This document shows positions 51,689-60,403 of a DNA stretch of 62,643 bases, piece by piece. A model generated the notes under the pieces. The model was not told where the DNA came from and ran no database searches. It saw only the letters and a list, made by a program, of their open reading frames with translations. A program made the translations under genes and the position numbers. The DNA comes from Rhodospirillales bacterium (GTDB taxonomy: Bacteria > Pseudomonadota > Alphaproteobacteria > Rhodospirillales > UBA2165): the NCBI GenBank assembly GCA_022823235.1, contig JAJDXO010000037.1, forward strand, positions 1 through 62,643. Direction: 5' to 3'. Each line of letters begins with the position of its first letter. The first letter of the stretch is position 1.

Positions 51689-52162
51689 TCACTTCTGCAT
51701 GACTTGGGCGGCGTCCAGCACCGCCTCGACGACTTTCTGGTACCCGGTGCAGCGGCACAAATTGCCGGCAAGACCGTAGCGGACCTCTTCTTCGGTGGGA
51801 TCTGGATTTTCCTCCAGCAGATGCTTGGCGGCGATCAACAGGCCCGGCGTGCAGATGCCGCACTGCAGGGCCACGTGTTCGATGAACTTCTCCTGCAAGG
51901 GATGCAGTTGATCCCCGTCCGCCATGCCTTCGATGGTCTCGATGTTCCTGCCGCCGGCCTCGACGCCGAGGACCAGGCACGAACAGACGAGATTGCCGTC
52001 GATGGTCACCGAGCACGCCCCGCAGTCGCCGGTGGCGCAGCCTTCCTTGGTGCCGGTCATGTGCAGCTCGTCGCGCAGCACGTCGAGGAGGGATTGGGTC
52101 GGTTCGACGAGGACGTCGATTTCGTCGCCATTGAGGGTGGTCTGGATATGGTGCTTGGTCAT
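51689..52162 (-). CDS. Molybdenum hydroxylase 2Fe-2S subunit (CoxS type)
   Basis: A 157-residue protein with two cluster-binding domains. The N-terminal ferredoxin-like part has CATGDCGACSVTIDGNLVCSC, and the C-terminal helical part has CGICTPG and CRCTGYQ; all eight Cys are in place. It carries electrons between the Mo and FAD subunits. It overlaps the FAD subunit gene by four bases (ATGA at 52159-52162). Confidence 0.92.
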   Translation of the reverse strand: MTKHHIQTTLNGDEIDVLVEPTQSLLDVLRDELHMTGTKEGCATGDCGACSVTIDGNLVCSCLVLGVEAGGRNIETIEGMADGDQLHPLQEKFIEHVALQCGICTPGLLIAAKHLLEENPDPTEEEVRYGLAGNLCRCTGYQKVVEAVLDAAQVMQK

Positions 52163-53031
52163 TGGTTTTTCCCCGCTCTCTCGAGGGCGATCGCCGCCGC
52201 CCGCCGGGCGAGGACGCCGGCGACTTTGATCCGGTATTCGACGGTGCCGCGCTTGTCGTCGATGGGGCTGCAGGCCGCGCTCGCCGCCGCGGCGAGCGCC
52301 TCCAGGGCGGTCTCGTCGACCTTGGTGCCGATCAAAGCGTCGGCGGCCTCGGCAACCAGCAGCGGCGTCGGCGCCACGGCGGCGAGCGCCACCCGCGCCG
52401 CCGTGCAGGCGCCGTCATCGTCGAGGGTCAGGTTGACGCCGGCGCCGACGACGGCGATGTCCATCTCGGTGCGCGGCGTGAAGCGCAGATAGGCATCCCC
52501 CGAGCGGGGCGGCCGTTCGGGCAGCAGGAACGAGACCACGATCTCGCCTTTGTCGAGGCAGGTCTGTCCGGGCCCGGTGACGATGTCCTCCACGGGGACG
52601 TCCCGCGTTCCCGCCGGCCCGGCCACGCTTGCCACGGCGCCCGCGGCGATCATCGGCGGCACGCTGTCGGCGGCGGGGGAGGCATTGCACAGATTGCCGC
52701 CGACGGAGGCCCGGCCCCGGATCTGGAGCGATCCGATGAGGCGGACGCCGTCCATGACCCCGGGCCAGGTTTTGTTGAAATCCTCGTGGAGCATCAGCGT
52801 CTTGCCGCTGACGGCCGCGCCGAAACGGTAGGCGCCGCCCTCCTTGGTGATCTCGGTAAGCTCCGGGATGTTCTTGATGTCGACGATCAGGTCGGGTTCG
52901 ATCAGGTCCGAATGCATCTGGACGATGACGTCGGTGCCGCCCGCCAGAACCCGGGCCATGCCGTCTTCGGCCGCCAACAGGGCCGTCGCGTCGGCCAACG
53001 TCTCGGGTGCTTCATATCGCAGATTTTGCAT
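52159..53031 (-). CDS. Molybdenum hydroxylase FAD-binding subunit (CoxM type)
   Basis: A 290-residue protein from ATG 53031, preceded by GGGGAGGAG. FAD-binding motifs are present: LAGGTDVIVQM (about 28-38), IGSLQIRGRASVGGNLCNASPAADSVPP (the TIGGNLA-type loop) and the C-terminal CO_deh_flav_C part (RVALAAVAPTPLLVAEAAD). It passes electrons from the Mo site to an acceptor. The 208 bases between it and the GntR gene contain no other gene. Confidence 0.9.
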   Translation of the reverse strand: MQNLRYEAPETLADATALLAAEDGMARVLAGGTDVIVQMHSDLIEPDLIVDIKNIPELTEITKEGGAYRFGAAVSGKTLMLHEDFNKTWPGVMDGVRLIGSLQIRGRASVGGNLCNASPAADSVPPMIAAGAVASVAGPAGTRDVPVEDIVTGPGQTCLDKGEIVVSFLLPERPPRSGDAYLRFTPRTEMDIAVVGAGVNLTLDDDGACTAARVALAAVAPTPLLVAEAADALIGTKVDETALEALAAAASAACSPIDDKRGTVEYRIKVAGVLARRAAAIALERAGKNQ

Positions 53032-53239
53032 GCTCCTCCCCTGGAGAATGGCCGGCGGCCGTTTGCCGCACATCGTCGGGAGGCATGGTCGCGCAAGCAT
53101 CGGCGCTTCGCAAGTGGCTGAGGGCCGGGCCGTCCGCCCAGTGGTCGGCAATTCGGGATCAAGAATAGGAGAGAAGGCTGCGTGGATGCCGACAGTCGAC
53201 CTCGATCGGTCCGGAGCCGCGGCTCGATATAGTTGAGCG

Positions 53240-53917
53240 TCACTCGCTGAACGGGGCGTCCGGGGCGGAGATGGTGTGATCCAAACCCTTCCGGATGTGA
53301 ATCCGAAGATGCATTTCCGCTTCGTCGGCTTTTCTTTCGATTGCCGCTTCGAAAATGCCGGAATGCTCGTCCGCGGCTTCATCGCCCCGGTAGGTCAGCA
53401 CCTGCATCTGATACCGCAAATACTTGTCGTACACGGTAGCGTGGAGCTGCAGCAGGTTTTGCGAGCCGCAAGCGGCAATGAGCGACTGATGGAACTCCGA
53501 ATCATAGCGTTTCCAGAGCTCCTTCTCCGACTCATCTCCTTCGCGCATTTTCTGTTCCATCCGCTGGAGTTTGTGATGGGCCGAGACCACCTGACCCTCC
53601 CACTCCGTATCGCCGTTTTCGACGGAAAGCCTCAGGGCCGTGCACTCCAGCAGAATTCTGAGCTCCGCAATCTCCTTCAGGTCCGTCCTCGAAACGGGTG
53701 CAACGAAAAACCCCCGCTGCTCCTTGGCCTCCACGAAGCCCTCGCTGGCCAACCTGTTCAAGGTCTCACGGAGAGTTGGAATGCTGGCCTCGTACGCACT
53801 CTTCATACTGTCCAGCTTGAGTTTCGAATCCGGTGCGAGCCGGCCGAAGATGATGTCGGTCCGAATACGCTCGTAGGTACTCACACCGACAGTTTGGTTT
53901 TGGTTGGGTTCAGACAT
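53240..53917 (-). CDS. GntR-family regulator with FCD domain
   Basis: A 225-residue protein. The winged helix (about 12-75) reads VGVSTYERIRTDIIFGRLAPDSKLKLDSM, then SIPTLRETLNRLASEGFVE. The FCD domain (85-215) contains AELRILLECTALRL, RYDSEFHQSLIAACGSQNL and DEHSGIFEAAIE with the D-x4-H and later His typical of a metal/ligand-binding FCD. Such regulators sense carboxylic acids. It is divergent from the aroQ operon with an AT-rich site in between, and also lies just upstream of the molybdenum hydroxylase genes on the same strand. Confidence 0.88.
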   Translation of the reverse strand: MSEPNQNQTVGVSTYERIRTDIIFGRLAPDSKLKLDSMKSAYEASIPTLRETLNRLASEGFVEAKEQRGFFVAPVSRTDLKEIAELRILLECTALRLSVENGDTEWEGQVVSAHHKLQRMEQKMREGDESEKELWKRYDSEFHQSLIAACGSQNLLQLHATVYDKYLRYQMQVLTYRGDEAADEHSGIFEAAIERKADEAEMHLRIHIRKGLDHTISAPDAPFSE

Positions 53918-54003
53918 ATTGGGAAACTAACCGGCAATCCCGTAAATGTCAGCTTTATTAGTTTTTTCGCGCATTATTTCTATTTCCATTAAAAAACAGA
54001 TGA

Positions 54004-54026
54004 TTTTAAAAATATCTTATGATATT
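54004..54026. promoter_or_regulatory. AT-rich site before aroQ, candidate GntR/FCD operator
   Basis: TTTTAAAAATA (54004-54014) recurs at 55610-55620 before the dctP gene. It overlaps the inverted repeat AATATC-TTAT-GATATT (54011-54026). Its position between divergent gntR and aroQ suits a control site. Confidence 0.5.
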
Positions 54027-54084
54027 GCCAAGGATATCCGAGCGTGCCGCGCCCGGTCAACACAACAAAAAACGGCGTACCGGG

Positions 54085-54522
54085 ATGGCAGAACGAATTT
54101 CAATTTTGAACGGACCGAACTTAGACTTGCTCGGCCGGCGGGAACCGGACATTTACGGTTATGACACGCTGGACGACGTTGCCGGTCGGTGCCGGGCATT
54201 GGCGAAGGAATCGGGCCTTGAAGCCTCGTGGTTCCAATCAAATCACGAAGGGGCGCTGATAGATCGAATTCATGACGATTGTGACGGCGCTGCCGGAATC
54301 GTGATCAATGCCGCGGCCTTTACCCACACGTCGGTCGCGCTGCTTGATGCTTTGAAAATATTTCCCGGGCCGGTTTTGGAGGTCCATATCTCCAACATCC
54401 ATCAGCGCGAAGATTTTCGCCATCGGTCGTATGTCTCTTTTCGTGCGGAGGGGGTGATCGCCGGCTTCGGCGTGCACGGTTATGAGTTGGCGGTCCGGCA
54501 TATGGCGGAGCTGCTTCGATGA
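54085..54522 (+). CDS. aroQ: Type II 3-dehydroquinate dehydratase
   Basis: A 145-residue enzyme from ATG 54085. The type II signature [21 protein letters not shown] (Arg19, catalytic Tyr24) is followed by [31 protein letters not shown] and [22 protein letters not shown] with the catalytic His. It interconverts 3-dehydroquinate and 3-dehydroshikimate by anti elimination. In a biosynthetic gene it would stand with aroE or accBC; here it opens an operon with a TRAP transporter and a 3-dehydroshikimate dehydratase, so it acts in quinate-type catabolism. Confidence 0.93.
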   Translation: MAERISILNGPNLDLLGRREPDIYGYDTLDDVAGRCRALAKESGLEASWFQSNHEGALIDRIHDDCDGAAGIVINAAAFTHTSVALLDALKIFPGPVLEVHISNIHQREDFRHRSYVSFRAEGVIAGFGVHGYELAVRHMAELLR

Positions 54523-55589
54523 GCGGCCGGGTCCAGATTGCCCTTGCCGGTGCAGGCCTGGTCGGAAGATGGCACGCGGACGCCATTCTATCGATGGAGA
54601 GTGAGGTAGCACTGGCAGCCATCGTGGACCCATCCCCCGACGGTAAGGCCTACGCCGATAAGGTCGGTGTTCCTTGGCATGGGTCGCTGACCGAACTGTT
54701 TGGATCGGAGAGGCCCGACGGCGTGGTCGTCGCGACGCCCAATCAGGTACACCTGGAAAACGCGCTCGAATGTATCTCGGTCGACTGTCCGGTTCTGATC
54801 GAGAAACCCATCGCCACTTCCTCGGATGAGGCAATTCAAATTGTCACCGCGGCGCGCGAAAAGCGCGTGCCGGTTCTCGTCGGTCATCATCGCCGCCACA
54901 ATCCCATCATCCGGAAGGCGAAATCGCTCATAGAGGAAGGGCGCCTGGGCCGGATTACCACTGTGCAGAGCAATTGCTGGCTGCTCAAACCCGAGGATTA
55001 CTTCTCCCAGGCCTGGCGGCGGGCCGGGGGCGCCGGCCCGGTAATGGTCAACGCGATCCACGATCTCGATCTGTTGCGATATCTGTGCGGCGAGGTCGCG
55101 AGCGTGCACGCGGCTGCTTCGAGCGCCGTCCGGCAATTCGAGACGGAGGACACGGCGGCGGTGCTGCTGGTATTCGAGTCCGGTGCACTGGGAACGCTCA
55201 GTGTTTCCGATACGGTTGCCTCGCCCTGGAGTTGGGAACTCACCGCCGGGGAGAATTCCGCTTACGCGGCCACCGATCAAAGCTGCTATCTGGTAGGCGG
55301 GACCGAGGCCTCTCTGTCGCTGCCCGATGCGAGACTATGGCGTCACGACGGCGGAGGGAACTGGAAGGATCCCATCGGCTTCGAAAGCCAAGCGGTTCAA
55401 AAGGCGAATCCGCTCGCCGCACAGATCAGGCATTTCATCTCGGTGATCGAAGGCGAGGCCGAGCCGTTGGTCTCCGCCGAGGAAGGCCTCAATTCTCTGG
55501 CCTTGGCGGAGGCAATCCTCCAATCGGCGGCCGACGGCAGGGCGGTGACCTTGGAAAGCATTCCAGATCCGGCGGCGTCACTCGCGTAG
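54519..55589 (+). CDS. Gfo/Idh/MocA family oxidoreductase
   Basis: A 356-residue NAD(P)-dependent dehydrogenase. [16 protein letters not shown] is the Rossmann GxGxxG, the second motif [13 protein letters not shown] follows, and IEKPIA carries the catalytic lysine near residue 92. The C-terminal domain has [17 protein letters not shown] with the catalytic-region His/Asp. It overlaps aroQ (ATGA). Because no shikimate/quinate dehydrogenase is present, this protein is a candidate for cyclitol-acid oxidation. Confidence 0.88.
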   Translation: MSGRVQIALAGAGLVGRWHADAILSMESEVALAAIVDPSPDGKAYADKVGVPWHGSLTELFGSERPDGVVVATPNQVHLENALECISVDCPVLIEKPIATSSDEAIQIVTAAREKRVPVLVGHHRRHNPIIRKAKSLIEEGRLGRITTVQSNCWLLKPEDYFSQAWRRAGGAGPVMVNAIHDLDLLRYLCGEVASVHAAASSAVRQFETEDTAAVLLVFESGALGTLSVSDTVASPWSWELTAGENSAYAATDQSCYLVGGTEASLSLPDARLWRHDGGGNWKDPIGFESQAVQKANPLAAQIRHFISVIEGEAEPLVSAEEGLNSLALAEAILQSAADGRAVTLESIPDPAASLA

Positions 55590-55590
55590 G

Positions 55591-55620
55591 ATTTAAAAAT
55601 CTCTGGTATTTTTAAAAATA
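55591..55620. promoter_or_regulatory. AT-rich palindromes before dctP, candidate operator
   Basis: GATTTAAAAATC (55590-55601) and the perfect 14-base palindrome TATTTTTAAAAATA (55607-55620) lie side by side, about 100 bases upstream of dctP. TTTTAAAAATA is shared with the site before aroQ. An internal promoter for the transporter genes is likely. Confidence 0.5.
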
Positions 55621-55718
55621 AAAAATGTTTTTGACTTTATTTGTTGATTTAAGGTATGAGTCGGTCAAGTCGGCGAATATCGAAACAGACATTCCATGCA
55701 AACGGAGGTTTTCCCCCT

Positions 55719-56711
55719 ATGTCTAAGCTAAATCTACGTAACTCCCTTCTGGGCGCCGTATCCGTTGCGCTCATGCTGTCGTTCGCGGCGCCCGCGATGG
55801 CGGCGGACAAGATCAAGCTGCGGCTTTCATCGTCCGGTTCGGCTACCGGGTCGATCGGTGTGGCGCTAAAGGAGGTTTTCGGACCTGGTGTGGCCAGCTT
55901 CGCGAACTTCCAGCCTCACTTTGATTCGACTTTGTTCAAACAAGGTACGGAGCTGGAAGCCATCGCCCGCGGCAATTTGGAGATGTCCAAGGCGTCCGCG
56001 CAGGAATTCGCCGAGTTCTTCCCCGAGTTCTCGATTTTTGCCGCCGGATATGTGCATCGGGACGCGGCTCATCAGGTTGCCGTCTTCAACTCACCAATCA
56101 TGGACCCATTCAAGAAGAAGGTTGAGGACAAGCTGGGCATCAAGTTGATCACCGTTATGTACTTGGGCCGCCGGCAGGTGAACCTGCGCACCGACCAAAA
56201 GGTGATGACCCCCGCCGACCTCAAGGGCGTAAACCTTCGCATGCCGGGCACGGAAGCGTGGCAGTTCCTCGGCAAGGCCCTGGGCGCCAATCCGACACCG
56301 ATGGCCTTTACCGAAGTTTACACGGCCCTTCAGACCGGTGCTGTCGATGGCCAGGACAACCCGCTGCCCACCGTCGTCGACAAGAAGTTCTACGAGGTGA
56401 CAAAACAGATTATCCTGACGTCTCACCTCGTCGATCTGAACTACATCGCCATCTCGAAGAAGGTTTGGGATGGAATGTCCGCGGCCCAGCAAAAGCAGAT
56501 GAAGACCGCCGCCGATGCGGCGGCGGAGTCATCCCGCAAAAGCCAGCTTAAGAAAGAGGCCGATCTGGTCGCTTTCCTGAAAAACAAGGGGCTGAAGATT
56601 TACGAGCCGGATGTCGCGGCATTTCGGAACCGGGTTCAGGGCATGTACGTCAAGTCCAAGTTCGCGAAATCCTGGCCGAAAGGTCTGCTTGAGAAGATCA
56701 ACGCTCTCTAA
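55719..56711 (+). CDS. dctP: DctP-type TRAP substrate-binding protein
   Basis: A 330-residue periplasmic protein from ATG 55719 (GGAGG ten bases upstream). The signal peptide ends AAPAMA-AD. The carboxylate-binding arginine is present (DLKGVNLRMPGTE, Arg174), and the FTEVYTALQTGAVDGQDNP helix is the standard family motif. It captures an organic acid for the DctQM pair; quinate or shikimate is the best guess from context. Confidence 0.9.
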   Translation: MSKLNLRNSLLGAVSVALMLSFAAPAMAADKIKLRLSSSGSATGSIGVALKEVFGPGVASFANFQPHFDSTLFKQGTELEAIARGNLEMSKASAQEFAEFFPEFSIFAAGYVHRDAAHQVAVFNSPIMDPFKKKVEDKLGIKLITVMYLGRRQVNLRTDQKVMTPADLKGVNLRMPGTEAWQFLGKALGANPTPMAFTEVYTALQTGAVDGQDNPLPTVVDKKFYEVTKQIILTSHLVDLNYIAISKKVWDGMSAAQQKQMKTAADAAAESSRKSQLKKEADLVAFLKNKGLKIYEPDVAAFRNRVQGMYVKSKFAKSWPKGLLEKINAL

Positions 56712-56735
56712 GTTTGAGAGCGATGGAGCCAATCG

Positions 56736-57239
56736 GTGAAAACGATTAAGCATTGGTTCCTCAAGAGTACCGAGGGCGTGGCGGCCGCAATGCTGGCCGC
56801 CATGTTCCTCATTTTCGTATTACAGATTTTCTCCCGTCATATTCTGGAGGCCCCCCTGGGCTGGACGCTGGAGGCTCTTCTTACCCTTTGGGTATGGATG
56901 ATCTTCTGGGGCAATTCTTTCGTCGTCCGCCACCGGGAGCAAGTGACATTCGACGTGTTCTATTTGGCCGTCGGCCCCCGGGTCCGAAAAGTGTTCGCCC
57001 TGGTTACGGCCGCGGCGATCGTTATCGGGATGGGCGCCACTCTATTGCCCACCTGGGATTACATCGACTTCCTCAAGATCAAGGACAGCGCGACGCTGCG
57101 CATCCCGATGCGCACGGTGTTCAGTATCTACGGGGTCTTCATCGTCGCAGTCGTTATCTACTACATCATCCGGTTCGTCCGCATCTGGAGACACGGCGCT
57201 CCGGAGGACCGGGCCAAGCAGCATGTAGGTGACATATGA
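56736..57239 (+). CDS. dctQ: DctQ-type TRAP small permease
   Basis: A 167-residue membrane protein, start GTG 56736, with four hydrophobic helices (about 13-33, 46-64, 86-106, 126-146). The APLGWTLEALLTLWVWMIFWGNSFVVRHREQVTFDVF stretch is the DctQ hallmark. It overlaps dctM by four bases (ATGA at 57236-57239). Confidence 0.88.
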   Translation: MKTIKHWFLKSTEGVAAAMLAAMFLIFVLQIFSRHILEAPLGWTLEALLTLWVWMIFWGNSFVVRHREQVTFDVFYLAVGPRVRKVFALVTAAAIVIGMGATLLPTWDYIDFLKIKDSATLRIPMRTVFSIYGVFIVAVVIYYIIRFVRIWRHGAPEDRAKQHVGDI

Positions 57240-58531
57240 GCCTTGCTTTCGGAGTCGGGCTCATCGCCCTGCTTGGCCTGTCCGCCATCGGCATGCCGAT
57301 CGCGTTCTCGATCATCTTGTCTTCGGTGGCATATCTTGCGATCGCGGGCCAGGACATCGCACTCGCCGGCGAGCAAATCCTTACCGGGACATACAAGAGT
57401 TTCATTCTGCTGGCCGTGCCGCTTTTCATCGTCGCAGCCAACATAATGAATGCCGGAACGATCTCGGACCGGCTGCTGAGTTTTTGCGTGGCGGTTGTCG
57501 GCCGATTCCGCGGCGGGATGGGCCATGTGAATGTGGTTGCCTCCCTCATCTTCTCCGGCATGTCCGGATCCGCCGTAGCCGACGCCGCGGGCATCGGCAA
57601 GATCATCATTCAGATGATGACCAAGGACGGCCGGTATCCAGCCGGATACGCAGCGGCCATCACGGCGGCGTCGGCAACCATCGGGCCGATAATCCCGCCA
57701 TCTATTCCGATGGTGCTCTATGCCCTGATTTCAAATCAGTCCATTGGGTATCTGTTTCTGGGCGGCATCGTGCCCGGGTTGGTCATGGGTGCGGTTCTGA
57801 TGGCGATGAACTGGCGCATCGCCAAAAAACGCGACATTCCGCTCGAGACGGCGGTCGCGGTTCGGGACCTCCCGGGAATCACGCTCAACGCGTTTCCGGC
57901 GCTCCTTATGCCGGCAATTTTGCTGTGGGGAATTTACGGCGGCGTTACCACGCCGACGGAGGCGGCCGGTGTTGCGGCGGCCTATGCGTTGATCCTGGCC
58001 GGCGTCTTTTACCGAACCCTAAGCGTCAAATCCCTGTATGAAATTCTCGTCGATTCCGCGCGGTCTTCGGCGGCGGTCGGGTTGGTGATTGGCGGGGCTC
58101 TGATTCTCAATTTCGTCGTGGCTTCGGAGAACATTCCCAATCAGATGGCGGACCTGCTGGTCGGTCTCGATGTGCACCCGCTGGTCTTTTTCCTTGGTGT
58201 GAACGTCCTGTTGCTCGCCCTTGGCGCCATCCTTGACGCGACGACCATCATCCTGGTCATTCTGCCCCTCTTCCTGCCAAGCGCGGAGAAGCTCGGGATC
58301 GACCTGGTCCATTTCGGTGTAATCGCGGTCATCAACTGCATGATCGGCCTGATCACGCCTCCCTACGGCATCCTGTTGTTCGTCATCAACGCCGTGACGG
58401 ATATCCCGCTCGGAGAAATTATCCGGGAGGTATGGGGCTTCATCGTCGTCCTGATCGGCGCCCTGCTGCTGCTCATCCTGGTTCCGGATCTAGTACTCTG
58501 GCTGCCGCGGGTGTTCGGGTATGCGGCGTAG
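57236..58531 (+). CDS. dctM: DctM-type TRAP large permease
   Basis: A 431-residue membrane protein with about 12 helices. Hallmarks are IGMPIAFSIILSS, GMSGSAVADAAGIG, ATIGPIIPPSIPMVLYAL, GVTTPTEAAGVAAAYAL and the C-terminal GLITPPYGILLFVI. It forms the sodium-coupled transport channel with DctQ and takes substrate from the binding protein. Unlike the fused version at 20916-22937, it is a separate gene. Confidence 0.93.
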   Translation: MSLAFGVGLIALLGLSAIGMPIAFSIILSSVAYLAIAGQDIALAGEQILTGTYKSFILLAVPLFIVAANIMNAGTISDRLLSFCVAVVGRFRGGMGHVNVVASLIFSGMSGSAVADAAGIGKIIIQMMTKDGRYPAGYAAAITAASATIGPIIPPSIPMVLYALISNQSIGYLFLGGIVPGLVMGAVLMAMNWRIAKKRDIPLETAVAVRDLPGITLNAFPALLMPAILLWGIYGGVTTPTEAAGVAAAYALILAGVFYRTLSVKSLYEILVDSARSSAAVGLVIGGALILNFVVASENIPNQMADLLVGLDVHPLVFFLGVNVLLLALGAILDATTIILVILPLFLPSAEKLGIDLVHFGVIAVINCMIGLITPPYGILLFVINAVTDIPLGEIIREVWGFIVVLIGALLLLILVPDLVLWLPRVFGYAA

Positions 58532-58576
58532 CGGCGCCGAAAGCCGGTTTCAACGAGTGAATTGGCAGAGAGTCCA

Positions 58577-59734
58577 ATGGAGACGAATCGGTTTCGCGTC
58601 GGCCTGATCGGCTGCGGTGTTATCAGCGACATCTACCTGAAGAACTGCGCCAGTTTCGATGTAATGGATGTCGCCGCCTGCGCGAGCCTAGACTTCGAGG
58701 AATCCAAGGCAAAAGCAGAAGCATTCGGCATTCCGGATGTATGCACCCCGGATGAGCTTCTCGGGAGAGAGGATATCGACTGCATCTTGAACCTGACCAT
58801 TCCTGCCGTGCATGCGGAGATCAGCCTCGCGGCACTCCAATCCGGGAAACATGTGTATACGGAGAAACCCATTGCGGCGGACGTCGAGGACGGCCGGAAG
58901 GTTGTCGCCCTCGCACGGGAGCGAGGTCTCTACACCGGAAACGCGCCCGATACTTTCTTGGGCGGACGGCTGCAAACCTGCCGGCGGCTCCTCGACGAAG
59001 GTCTGATCGGCAGGCCGACGGGATTTTCCGCCTTCGTCGGAACTCACGGTGTGGAACGGCACCATCCCAACCCGGATTTCTATTATAAGCCGGGAGGCGG
59101 ACCGCTATTCGACCTTGGCCCCTACTATTTGACTGCGTTGGTGGCTCTGTTGGGTCCTGTCAAAAGAGTTTGCGGATTTTCCAGACGGACGTTCGATCAG
59201 CGTAGGATCGAGTCCCAGCCCCGCAACGGCGAATTGCTGGATGTCGAGGTGGATACTCATATCTGCGGTTTGCTTGAGTTCCATAGCGGGCCCATCGGCA
59301 CCCTGATGACCAGCTTCGATGTATGGGATTCGCAACTGCCGCGCCTGGAAATATATGGCGAGGAAGGAACCATCTGCATTCCCGATCCGGATCCCGTCGA
59401 CGGGGCAAATATCTTTGGCGGAAAGGTCTACTACAAGACGCGCGAGACGGCGCGCTGGAACTACCGGCCGCGGGTGGACGGGTTGGAAGACTGGGACGTC
59501 GCGGAAAACAAACATGGATACAACACGGATTCCCGCGGCTTGGGTCTGGTGGATCTGGCTTACGCGGTCCGGAACAAAAGAACCCCGCGGGCCAGCGGTG
59601 AAATGGCCTACCACGTCCTTGAGGTCATGACCGAAATTCTGAATGCAGCCGGGGGTGGAGAGTACAAGACGATCGAGAGTACCTGCGTCACGCCCGAACC
59701 GCTGCCGACGAATTTTCCCGCCGGCGAGGCATAA
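58577..59734 (+). CDS. Gfo/Idh/MocA family oxidoreductase
   Basis: A 385-residue dehydrogenase. VGLIGCGVISDIYLKNCASF is the cofactor motif, LTIPAVHAEISLAALQSGKHVYTEKPIA the second motif with the catalytic Lys, and the substrate domain carries GGGPLFDLGPYYLTALVALLG. The ATG at 58577 is the better start. It resembles myo-inositol/sugar-acid type enzymes. With the other two it probably carries out successive oxidations or an epimerisation. Confidence 0.88.
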   Translation: METNRFRVGLIGCGVISDIYLKNCASFDVMDVAACASLDFEESKAKAEAFGIPDVCTPDELLGREDIDCILNLTIPAVHAEISLAALQSGKHVYTEKPIAADVEDGRKVVALARERGLYTGNAPDTFLGGRLQTCRRLLDEGLIGRPTGFSAFVGTHGVERHHPNPDFYYKPGGGPLFDLGPYYLTALVALLGPVKRVCGFSRRTFDQRRIESQPRNGELLDVEVDTHICGLLEFHSGPIGTLMTSFDVWDSQLPRLEIYGEEGTICIPDPDPVDGANIFGGKVYYKTRETARWNYRPRVDGLEDWDVAENKHGYNTDSRGLGLVDLAYAVRNKRTPRASGEMAYHVLEVMTEILNAAGGGEYKTIESTCVTPEPLPTNFPAGEA

Positions 59735-59749
59735 GGAGAACCCGCGACC

Positions 59750-60403
59750 ATGTCCGTTGAGGCGCTGGACATTGCCGAGCCGTTCTTCACGGTGAAATGG
59801 CTGCGTGGCGAGTCGGACCATACAGTCGGCGCCAGGAGCATTCTGGTGAATGTCTCGGATAGGCCTATCGCCATCGAGAACCAGTCGCTCGGTTTCTTCC
59901 AGTCGATGGTCGTAACCAATACCGACCTCAAGGGCGTGGATGGCGCCGTCCTGGTGGAACGGTTTGCCGACCATCCCGACGAAGCCGCCTTGCTCGAGGA
60001 GATTAGCCAAGTCTGGCGGCTGGCCTACGACGTGAGAAGGGAGGAGCGGCTCAAAGGACGGTCATTCTGGATGTCCCCGAAAGCCGATTTCGGAGAGCTC
60101 AAGTTCAGTATGTATTTGGCCGGATCGGTTCCCCTCAATGTCGGCCTCCACAAGACCCATGTCGGGTTCGATCACCTCAAGGAGGTGCACACACAGATCG
60201 TCGGTTACGGCAAGATGCAGCAGTGCCGGGAAAGGGACCTCGGCACGCTGTATCTGGAAGAGCCGATGGCGCCCGGTGCGAGCCATCGTCCAATGTACGA
60301 CAGGCACGGAAACTATCCGTGGCATCAGTACGAGACCATAACGCCCGGCATCTTCATGGCCATCGAATTGGACACCGGCGCCAGGGGAGACCCCCATGTC
60401 TGA
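59750..60403 (+). CDS. Uncharacterised cupin-like protein
   Basis: A 217-residue protein from ATG 59750 (AAGGAG upstream). Residues about 120-205 look like a cupin: NVGLHKTHVGFDHLKEVHTQ with spaced His/Glu, GYGKMQQCRERDLGTLYLEEPMAPGASH, and GNYPWHQYETIT with a late His. The His-rich pattern suggests a metal-dependent isomerase or dioxygenase-like role. The gene lies between two Gfo/Idh/MocA genes and overlaps the second by eight bases. It may isomerise or lactonise the intermediate; no name can be given. Confidence 0.68.
   Translation: MSVEALDIAEPFFTVKWLRGESDHTVGARSILVNVSDRPIAIENQSLGFFQSMVVTNTDLKGVDGAVLVERFADHPDEAALLEEISQVWRLAYDVRREERLKGRSFWMSPKADFGELKFSMYLAGSVPLNVGLHKTHVGFDHLKEVHTQIVGYGKMQQCRERDLGTLYLEEPMAPGASHRPMYDRHGNYPWHQYETITPGIFMAIELDTGARGDPHV

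Noticed and set aside
53032-53382. A 117-residue N-terminal extension of the CoxM-type subunit
   Set aside because: The family starts at MQNLRYEAPETL, a GGGGAGGAG site precedes ATG 53031, and the extension would overlap the GntR gene.
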